Positions 56,581 through 64,000 of a stretch of DNA of 64,000 bases are shown in pieces. Source of the DNA: Anagrus nilaparvatae (lineage: Eukaryota; Arthropoda; Insecta; Hymenoptera; Mymaridae); the NCBI GenBank assembly GCA_022575985.1, contig JAKSXM010000007.1, positions 35,776,501 through 35,840,500 on the forward strand, written 5' to 3'. The translations under genes were made by a program, and so were the position numbers. The number at the start of each line of letters is the position of its first letter. The stretch's first letter is position 1. Below the pieces are notes generated by a model. That model was not told where the DNA came from and did no database searches. It saw only the letters and a program-made list of their open reading frames with translations.

Positions 56581-57875
56581 CTCCATTTTTTTCGAATATT
56601 TTGGTCATAAAATACCCCCAGCTCCAAGGATTTTGATTTTCGATTTTTTTAAATAACATGGAAATTTCGAGGTTTAAGCTTTACGAATTTTTACAGAGAC
56701 CACAAAGCGTTTTAAAAAGCTAATTATTGCTAGTAAACATACTTTTATACTTTGGAAAGTCATGCAAAAAGTCCTCCATTCATTCCAATGGACCTTCTGG
56801 GCCTAGAAACGAAGATTTACATGTTATCTCAATGTTATAAAATAGGATTTTTCTGTAATTTTAAATAAAACGCTACAACTTCAAAAATTAACCAAAACAC
56901 TTCTGGTTGGTTTATTTCTGTTTGTGCAAGAGCCACCTTTTAAACGACGTAAACCGTGTATTTTTTATCACTGACCCTCTCAGCACTATAGTCAATTAAC
57001 CTACTGGTAATTTTTGACCTTAAATGACCAATTTTTAAATTTGTTTAAATTGCTGCCAAAGTTGTAATTTTTGACCAAATTGAGTTTTATATGCCTTAAA
57101 AATTTTCTAAAAACTTCAAGTTTCCAAAAATTTTTACTCGTCTCTTTTCTTTAAATAGTTTTTAAGATATTGCTTTTCAAAAATAATGATTAAAATTGAC
57201 CTTTTTTTTAAAACCTTGAAATTGGGACTCTGGCTTTAAACTATCGTCTTTGGCTAACAAATTATTGAAAAGCGGTGAGTAAAACATTTTTGGGAAATTG
57301 AAGTTTGTAGAAAATTTTTTAAGGCCTATAAAGCTCAATTTGGTAAAAAATTACAATTTTGGCAGCAATTTAAACAAATTTAAAAATTGGTCATTTTAAG
57401 TCGAAAATTACGGTTAGGTTAATTGGCTATAGTGATGAGAGGATCAGTGATAAAAATACATGGTTTACGTCGTTCAAAAGGTGACTTGTACACGAAAAAA
57501 AGCAAACCAAGCAGAAGTGTTTTGGTTAATTTTTGAGATAGTAGCATTTTATTGAAAATTGCAGAAAAATCCTATTTTATAACATTGAGCCAACATGTAA
57601 ATCTGCGTTTCTAGGCCCAGAAGGCCCATCGGAATGAATGGAGGACTGTTTGCATGACTTTCCAACATATGAAAGTACGTTTTTTAGCAATAATTAGCTT
57701 TTTAAAACGCTTTGTGGCCTCTGTAAAAATTTGTAAAGCTAAAACCTCGAGATTTCCATGTTATTTAAATGGGAAACTTCAAGTGCTCGGTGGCACGGGT
57801 TGAAAAAATTGAAAATCAAAATCCTTGGAGTTGGGGGTTTTTTATGACCAAAATATTTGAGAAAAATGGGGGGAG
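56581..57875. repeat. Foldback element FB9, about 1.29 kb, containing the shared core
   Basis: CTCCATTTTTTTCGAATATT pairs with the inverse at 57855-57875. The arms run through CTCCAAGGATTTTGATTTTC, GCTTTACGAATTTTTACAGAG, CCACAAAGCGTTTTAAAAAG, GTCATGCAAA and CTTCTGGGCCTAGAAACG, then the core at about 56765-57625. The arms are somewhat diverged, so it is older than FB8. Confidence 0.92.
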
Positions 57876-58026
57876 CCAAAAAATATCGAAAAATTATAAC
57901 AACTGCAACTGTATTTATCCTTTTGGTGCAGAAATCCCTAGGTTTTTACCCTCCACCTAAAAACGTGACCCCCCCCCTCTCTATGAACATGTCCCATGTT
58001 AAAATTTAGCAATGAACATTATAATT
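57876..58026. other. Spacer between FB9 and the hAT gene
   Basis: Holds a C-rich run (GACCCCCCCCCTCTC at about 57967); otherwise nothing recognised. It would contain the 3' end of the minus-strand hAT gene. Confidence 0.35.
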
Positions 58027-59100
58027 TCATTCATGTTGTAGTCCCTGTTGTTCTTGTTCTTGCTGATGTTGTGCTTGTTGTTGTAGTCCCTGTTCTTCTT
58101 GTTCTTGCTCACGTAGTGCTCGTTGTTGTTCCTGTTGACGTCTTCTAACTCTATTTGCACGATTACGTCGATTATTAATAATATACATATTAGCTAGTTT
58201 TTCCATGTGTGCAGGTGTTATTATGTATGTAGAAGCCGTTAGTTTACGGGCACGGAGAGCTGACCTTATAACTATTGTCGCTGATAGTAAAGGATTATTC
58301 ATCCTATTGCGTTTTTCACTCCTGAGATTTTTCAAATGTGAAAAAGTCCTCTCAGATTCTGCATTAGAATTTGGAAAACTCATTAAAATTTCCGCCAACC
58401 TTATCAGTGTTGGAAATATGAATTCTCCATTTTCTTTGCTGTTAAATATAACCATCCAGAATTCTTCAATGGAATCCATTTCGCGGTACATTTTTGCAGT
58501 GTCTGGATCGGTCCATTCTAATGCGTTAGCATATTCATGACGCAAAGCTTGAACATCAATGAATCTATAACGGGCTTCGCATAACGCAATAACATTTTCT
58601 ATAGCCGTGACTCTGATATCTGCTTCATCCGAAAAAAAAACTTTATTATCCAGAAAAGTAAATGCTTTGTACATCCAAGAATGTTTATAAAACCGTCTTC
58701 TAATTTCTGTACACGCTTTTCCATAATACTTAGTAAAATCAATTTTAATTTCACGAATTTTATCATTAGTAAAATGTTGAGGCATGGACAACATAAATCT
58801 AATGCACTCTTCTCCCAGATAAATTTGCTCCCAAGGCAAAAAAATATTAATATCGTTAAAATTAAAATTAATCATAAATATATTGGCCCGTAAATTTTCT
58901 TTAACAAAATATCCAGCAAAATTTCGCAATAACCTATCTGAGTGTGGGGCAATTTTATGCAATCTAAATTTATTGGATTGGAAGTAAGCATTTAATTTAT
59001 TAAATTTCTCTAAGACAAACTTCATAAAAAAAAGATTTGCCCATGTATCTGGATCTTGAATTAAAAGTACAAAGCGTGACAGTTTACGCAGTTTTCGCAA
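58027..59100 (-). pseudogene. hAT-family transposase, C-terminal half
   Basis: 357 open residues on the minus strand. The hAT dimerisation domain is clear at about residues 235-280: FPTLIRLAEILMSFPNSNAE, then SERTFSHLKNLRSEKRNRM. Before it lies the helical insertion region (WMYKAFTFLDNKVFFSDEAD); after it come an Arg-rich stretch and a Gln/Glu-rich tail with repeated QQQ...GLQ. The Asp-containing catalytic start of the RNase-H fold and the BED finger are missing. The frame runs on upstream into the AAT tract at 59115 as Asn codons, after which the R1-B element begins. The gene is therefore split or truncated there. Good codon integrity suggests a fairly recent loss. Confidence 0.85.
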
Positions 59101-59114
59101 TCGATTAATATTTC

Positions 59115-59147
<33 letters not shown>
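59115..59147. repeat. (ATT)n microsatellite at the R1-B 3' junction
   Basis: Eleven ATT units between the hAT fragment and the T run that is the R1-B A tail on the minus strand. A matching longer array lies at the other end of R1-B (63010-63072). Confidence 0.9.
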
Positions 59148-59148
<1 letters not shown>

Positions 59149-59208
59149 TTTTTTTTTTTTTTTTTTTTGTCAAGGGAATCTTGTGAATCTTACATCAGCC
59201 ATGGAGTG

Positions 59209-59233
59209 TTTGCGGGCCTTAAAGGCCCGCAAA
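59209..59233. repeat. Perfect hairpin, 12-bp stem with 1-nt centre, near the R1-B 3' end
   Basis: TTTGCGGGCCTT, A, AAGGCCCGCAAA. It lies about 40 bp before the R1-B tail; it could be a 3' structural signal for RT recognition. Confidence 0.85.
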
Positions 59234-59242
59234 TTTCCATGA

Positions 59243-59411
59243 CTGCCCAGTTGCACAAAGTGTACAACTGGGAGACCACCGGCGAACGCGGTCGCCGGCT
59301 ATGCCCCAGATTCTTACTGGATAAACACACTATAAACCCCCCTGCGCTTGTTTGCCCCAAACCGGAACTCCCTTTTCAGGTATAACTTCAGTTTGGGACG
59401 CGCAGCCTAGG
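59243..59411. repeat. 169-bp unit, copy 1 (R1-B 3' UTR)
   Basis: Runs from CTGCCCAGTTGCACAAAGTG to GACGCGCAGCCTAGG. An inverted copy, nearly identical by eye, lies at 60261-60428 inside ORF2. No ORF. Class unknown: MITE-like or a displaced piece of 3' UTR. Confidence 0.85.
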
Positions 59412-59455
59412 CAACTGGCCGCTGCCTTCCCCCAGCCTAGTGACAGGAGAGCAAT

Positions 59456-62400
59456 CTACGATAGAAAGCCCTCCTCCTTTTTCTTCAACAAGGTGGCCCT
59501 TACGTACTCTGCTACTTTGTTCCAATTTTCAGAACTCCGTAGCATTTCCGGAACCACCTTCTCTGGCCTCCAAATCGGGAAGGGCGGGCGCCCTTCCACG
59601 TAGCGCATACATCCGAAGAAAGTATGTTCCACTGTATCCTTCTCGCCTGGGCAGTGCAAGCACTCCTCTGTTGCCACCTTATGCCAATGTTTCAACATTG
59701 CACGGAAATACCCGTGTCCAGTCAAGAATTGGGTGAGGTAAAAATCCACCTCCCCATGTTGTCGTCCAGTCCATGCCTGCAGATCTGAAATCAGTCTGCG
59801 CGTCCATCGGGCATTTTTCTCTTCCTCCTTTTTCCACCGTTCCTGCCATTTTCCCATAGAGCTGGAGCGGGCGCGAGTGGATGCCACTTCGCGGTCCTCT
59901 ACACTATCGTAAATGTATTTCCGCTCCAACGCTAGCAGGTCGATGGGTATGACCGATGCTACTACCTGGATCGCTTCGAGCGATACCGTATGGTACGCGC
60001 AGGCGATCCTCAGGGCCACTTGCCGCTGCACAGACGATATTTTATGTCTGTACTTGGCAAATTTGGTGATATCCGCCCAGATCTCAGATCCATAAAGCAG
60101 GACAGAGTTGACAACGGACATCAACAATCTTCGCTTCCCGGGTTTGGGCCCTCCTATGTTGGCCATGAGCCTTGACAAGGAGGATGCGATCGACGCGGCC
60201 TTCTCACTCGAGCTCTGAAATTGTTCCCAGAAGTTCAAGTTGTTGCGCTTCCCAACTTCCCTAGGCTGCGCGTCCCAAACTGAAGTTATACCTGAAAAGG
60301 GAGTTCCGGTTTGGGGCAAACAAGCGCAGGGGGGTTTATAGTGTGTTTATCCAGTAAGAATCTGGGGCGTAGCCGGCGACCGCGTTCGCCGGTGGTCTCC
60401 CAGTTGTACACTTTGTGCAACTGGGCAGTTGTTATCAAGCAGAACTCCCAGGTACTTAACCGATGTCTTGGCTTGGATCGTGTGAGGGTTTCCACCATCA
60501 TCGACATTTACATCGATGTCCGTGGGAATTGTTGTGCGACGGGTCAGCAGTACGATCTCCGTTTTTGGGATCGCAAGCTGGAGCCCATGCTCGCCCATCC
60601 AGAGGTTGATCTGTCTCATGACTAGATTCAACCTCTCCTGGGTTACCTGCATGTCCCTGCCAGTGATGGTCAGAGCCACGTCGTCCGCGTACCCGATCAG
60701 AGAAGCTCCTTCCGGGAGGTGAACGCGCAACAGGCCATCGTAAAAGGCATTCCACAGGTCCGGTCCGAGAACCGAACCTTGGGCAATGCCCGCACTCAGA
60801 ACCCTCTGTCGCCTGCCATCGAGCGTGTCGTAGAGCAGTCTCCGGTCCCGTAGGTAGTCCTTTATTACGTTACCCAGATACCTGGGTATCCGGAAGTCGT
60901 ACTCGAGAGACCGGATCATGTCATCCCATCTGGCCGAATTGAAAGCGTTTTTGACGTCCAGCGTTACAAGAAGGACGTCTTTGCAAATTGCAGGCCGCTT
61001 TTCCCTCTCAGCCTCCACGGTATCCACGACACGCCGGATGGCGTCTATCGTGGAATGCCCCTCACGAAACCCATACTGCTCCTCGGAAAGGCCACCGCCT
61101 TCCTCGATGGCTCTTCTCAACCTTGCCCGGAGCATGCTCTCCATCACCTTTCCGATGGTGTTTAACATGCACAAGGGTCTGTAAGATGATGGAGAGTCCG
61201 GGGCTCCACCTTTACCCTTGTTCAAGAGCACGAGACGTGCCACCTTCCACTGCCTTGGAAACACTCCCGCCACCAAGCATGCATTAAACATGCTTAACAG
61301 GATACCAGGGATTATTTTGACCGCTCGTTTGAGCACTTCCGCTGGTATCCCGTCCGGCCCCGGCGCCTTGCCATTTTTCATTGCCTTGATGGCCTTGACC
61401 ATCTCGTCCTCGCTGAATAACGGCACTTCCGCCCTGGGTATCGCCTCTACCGGGTTTTCCTGGATAGGCCACTCAGGGAAGAGAGCGCCGATGATTCGTT
61501 CGGTCGACACCGCGTCCATCATGTTGTCAGACCCCCGGTTCAACTTGCCCATTACGACTTTGTAACCAAGACCCCAGGGGTCTTTGTTTACATCCTCGCG
61601 TAATGAACGCAGGCATCGAGCCTTGCTTTGACGGATAGCTTTGGCCAGCCGGTGTTTAGCATCCTTGTGTTCCTGGGAAAGTGCAGCAGCCTCGGGCCTG
61701 TCCCGTGCTCTTTGCGCCCGTCTACGCGTCCTGTGGCACTCCTTGCGGAGCTCCGCTATTTCGGAAGTCCACCAGTAAACTGGCTTTCTCCCTTTCCAGG
61801 GCCTTCGACGAGGCATAGAGGCGTCACACGCCCCTCGCAATAGAGACGTTACTTTCTTGACTAAGATTTCAGCCTCGCGGGGACCTGTAGCCTCTCCATG
61901 CCAAGCAGGGACGGACGACGACTCCATTCGAAGATACTCTTCGAACTTGTCCTCGTCCATCTTTGGTACATTCCAACCCAAGGGACGCCTCTTGTACGGA
62001 GGCCGTTGGGAGGTTCCCTCAAGCACCCGGAAGGTGATGTAATGATGGTCGCTACCATTGTAACCATCCATCACCGTCCATTCGCCAATTCTCCCAGACG
62101 CACCTTCTGTTGCAAAGGTTATGTCTGGGATAGAGGCACCCCAACCTGCCCTCTCGTAGGTGGGCCGGTTTCCTCTATTCTGGACCACTAGTTTGCATCT
62201 AGTGGCCATTTCCAGTACCTGCTGTCCCCTAGGATTGGTCGTCGGCATGCCCCATTCTAAGGCCCTAGCGTTAAAGTCTCCAGCAAGGATAACGCTTCCA
62301 GTTACCGTCCGAACCGTGTTCTCGATGCTGGCCAGCTTTGTAGCCAGCACTTCCGAACTATCGTTTGGGGAGAGGTAGCAACTTATATAAGTTGTCTCCC

Positions 62401-62638
62401 CGCACGTGACCCAAACGTGGCAATTGCCTTTCCCTTTTCTGGTCAAGGACGTTTGGGCTCTACCCCGCAGCCATATGGCGCAACAGCCAGTGTCATCGGT
62501 TAGCCAGTACTTGTGGTTCATGTTGTATGATTGCTCGCTTAGTAAGAGGATACTTGAATCCTCTTCACGGGCAATCTGTTCCAACAAAGCACCAGCTTCC
62601 CGGGCTTGATTCATGTTCCCTTGTAGAACATTGATCAT
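59456..62638 (-). pseudogene. R1-B ORF2, endonuclease-reverse transcriptase, interrupted
   Basis: The start is best placed at 62638, where the ORF1 stop and ORF2 ATG overlap (ATGATCAATG), as in R1-A; an upstream ATG at 62650 is also open. Endonuclease motifs: VLQGNM, AGDFNARALEW, SDHHYITF. RT motifs: KAPGPDGIPAEV, LVTLDVKNAFNSARW, IAQGSVLGPDLWN, IGYADDVALTI and VKYLGVLLDNN. The frame is then broken by a 168-bp insertion (60428-60261). Beyond it the C-terminal part resumes at about 60240 (LNFWEQFQSSSEKAA, LLYGSEIWAD) with the knuckle CLHCPGEKDTVEHTFFGC, ending at 59456. Apart from the insertion the gene looks whole, so the loss of function is recent and single-step. Confidence 0.9.
60261..60428. 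repeat. 168-bp unit, copy 2, inserted in R1-B ORF2
   Basis: Inverse of 59243-59411. On the minus strand the flanks read ATAACAAC before and GCGCAACAAC after, so AACAAC may be a target duplication. It adds a stop to ORF2 (RRTRSPATPQILTG then stop). Confidence 0.85.
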
Positions 62639-63006
62639 TTCCGATGACACTTATTCCTTGCCGCAGCCAGAGCCTCCCGGTAGCTGGGGCAGTTTCCTTC
62701 TCCGGCATAGTGCTCCTTAGAGCACTTGTCGTCCCTATTCTTGCAGAGGAAACACTCGGGCGTTTCCTTCTGGCATTCGCTTCTTTTATGGCCGTCAACG
62801 CCACATTTGAGGCACGCTTTTCTTCGGTCTGGGCCTTTGCAGACATACTGGTTATGTCCATAGCCCAGACATCTAAAACAGTGCCTTACATTCGCTCGAA
62901 GGCGCACTCTGTTAGAAGCCCAGCCAATTTGGATTCTTCCCTTCTTGGCCAGGCGTAGAGCATCTACCTCGAGCAGCTCTACCACTGCCATTTGGCTCGT
63001 AGTGCC

Positions 63007-63009
<3 letters not shown>
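62635..63009 (-). pseudogene. R1-B ORF1, C-terminal zinc-knuckle part
   Basis: About 118 residues with CFRCLGYGHNQYVC, CLKCGVDGHKRSEC and a third cluster starting CFLCKN, as in R1-A ORF1. The N-terminus is absent because the sequence changes to (ATT)n at 63010. The TGA overlaps the ORF2 start. It is an RNA-binding part only and cannot act alone. Confidence 0.88.

Positions 63010-63072
<63 letters not shown>
63010..63072. repeat. (ATT)n microsatellite between R1-B and an R1-A copy
   Basis: Twenty-one perfect ATT units. Left of it is the 5' end of R1-B (minus strand); right of it is an R1-A copy starting mid-ORF1 (plus strand). The two elements are head to head across the array. Confidence 0.95.
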
Positions 63073-64000
63073 GCTGCATCCGTGGCAAAACCACTCTCAG
63101 CTGCCAGGCTTAACAAGCCGCCAACGTATCCTGGACTTACTGTTTCATTGGTAAGAATGACAAATGAAACAGTGACGGAATTGGAAGGAAATAGAGACAA
63201 GACGCCGGAACCTACTGAGACTCCTCTTGGGGACAATGAGGAATTCCAAGATTACACTGGCCGAAGGAACAGGAGAAAGAAAAGGAAAAAGGCAGAGAGA
63301 GAAAAAGACGAGGAAAGAAAAAAAGAAAAGAAGAAAGGGAACGCCAAGGGGAAAGCGAAGCTTCCTAGAGCTAGAGACAAGGCAGTCGCAATTAAGCTAC
63401 CAGAAGGGAAAGCGTACGCGGATGTCTTGAAGCAGATCAAAGAAAGCGTTAGTGGAGAGGCTACTGCAGCTAACATCTGTTAAGTAAGAAAAACTCAAGC
63501 CGGTAACGTATTGATAGAGATGAAAGGAAAAACAGAAGGGCAAACAGCTCTTTTCGAGGCAGTCAAGGCAACAATGGGGGAGAACGTGAACGTCGCATGT
63601 TTGACGCCACGTCGGAACCTCCAGATTCGGGACATCGACTGCCTTACCACGAAAGAAGAAGTAGAGGCAGCCCTGAAAGCTGCCTTGAAGGAAACCGGAC
63701 CGATTCAGGTAAAGCTATCTCAGCCTAATATTCGGGAGCAGAGATTAGCGACAATAGAGATGGACGAAAAGGCTGCGTTTAAGCTGGTCAAAAAAGGTAG
63801 CATTAAGCTAGGCCTGGGGAACTGTAGAGTAAGACTGCAGTCTACCCCACTTAGATGCTTCAGATGCTTAGCCTACGGGCATATTGCAGGAAATTGCAAG
63901 GGGCCCGATAGAAGCAAACTTTGCTTTAAATGTGGACTGGAAAACCACAAGGCAGACGAATGCACAGGAAAGCTGCGATGCTTCCTCTGCAAAGCTGCTA
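63073..64000 (+). pseudogene. 5'-truncated R1-A copy, ORF1 part, runs off the edge
   Basis: Matches 862-1788 of the window with only a handful of substitutions. It keeps the Lys-rich stretch and the first two zinc knuckles, and the sequence stops at the right edge inside the third. One change, TCA to TAA at 63481-63483, creates a premature stop in ORF1, so this copy is dead for ORF1. The first base after (ATT)n corresponds to R1-A position 862. No frameshift seen. Confidence 0.92.

Larger units (their letters stand above)
59147..63009 (-). mobile_element. R1-clade non-LTR retrotransposon R1-B, 5'-truncated, flanked by (ATT)n
   Basis: Minus strand. The ORF1 C-terminus (62991-62635), ORF2 (62638-59456, interrupted), a 3' UTR and an A tail (T run 59147-59168) define the element. 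GC content is far above the surroundings. It is distinct in sequence from R1-A but shares the architecture, including the ATGA overlap of ORF1 and ORF2. Both ends abut ATT arrays. The 5' truncation lies inside ORF1 just before the zinc knuckles. Confidence 0.92.

Noticed and set aside
62945..63236. Poly-Leu, poly-Ile and similar ORFs through the ATT array
   Set aside because: They are reading frames of a trinucleotide microsatellite spliced by chance to element sequence, not proteins.
1..64000. Bacterial operons, CRISPR arrays, prophage or rRNA
   Set aside because: None seen. All long ORFs are eukaryotic transposable elements, and spliced structures are present.

Overview
This window looks like AT-rich nuclear DNA from an insect, and almost all of it is transposable elements and their debris. 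The evidence is R1-clade non-LTR retrotransposons, Penelope-like elements, Helitron ends, hAT relics, long foldback (inverted-repeat) elements, spliced gene fragments with GT-AG introns, and an animal-type polyadenylation signal. The order cannot be fixed from the sequence. One RT fragment (17.8-18.5 kb) resembles elements I associate with Hymenoptera, but that is memory only. I saw no prokaryotic genes, rRNA, CRISPR array or convincing tRNA.

Layout. 1-5326: a near-complete R1-clade retrotransposon (called R1-A here) with overlapping ORF1 and ORF2 and a 35-nt A tail. 5.8-7.8 kb: a Penelope-like terminal remnant, then a decayed spliced gene on the minus strand. 8.0-10.4 kb: foldback FB1. 10.7-16.0 kb: a 5.3-kb terminal-inverted-repeat element carrying a broken transposase-like gene; its right TIR is split by a palindromic insertion. 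16.3-18.7 kb: an R1 3' end, a half foldback core and an RT fragment. 19.0-25.5 kb: foldbacks FB2, FB3 and FB4. 25.6-27.2 kb: tandem Helitron ends. 27.35-29.0 kb: FB5, whose arms are arrays of repeated units. 29.6-30.8 kb: two phase-matched exons that appear to end a host gene in a transmembrane helix. 31-41.6 kb: a Helitron end, an RT fragment, two opposed Penelope-like ends with an R1-A copy between them, a tandem-repeat insertion, FB6, and another Penelope fragment. 41.7-44.4 kb: two short hAT elements with perfect 8-bp target duplications. 45.1-46.1 kb: a decayed, intron-containing Nup42-like gene on the minus strand. 47.7-57.9 kb: FB7, a decayed BED/hAT-like gene, FB8, FB10 and FB9. 58.0-64.0 kb: a hAT C-terminal half, then a second R1-clade element (R1-B, minus strand) bounded on both sides by (ATT)n, then another R1-A copy running off the edge.

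The most unusual pattern is that at least five unrelated-looking long palindromes share one palindromic core of about 0.75-0.85 kb, with a sixth half copy. This suggests a family of giant hairpins built by swapping outer arms around a common centre. The only candidates for host sequence are small and spliced: the two-exon tail at 29.6-30.8 kb, which looks intact, and the Nup42-like and Cys/His-rich relics, which carry stops or frameshifts.
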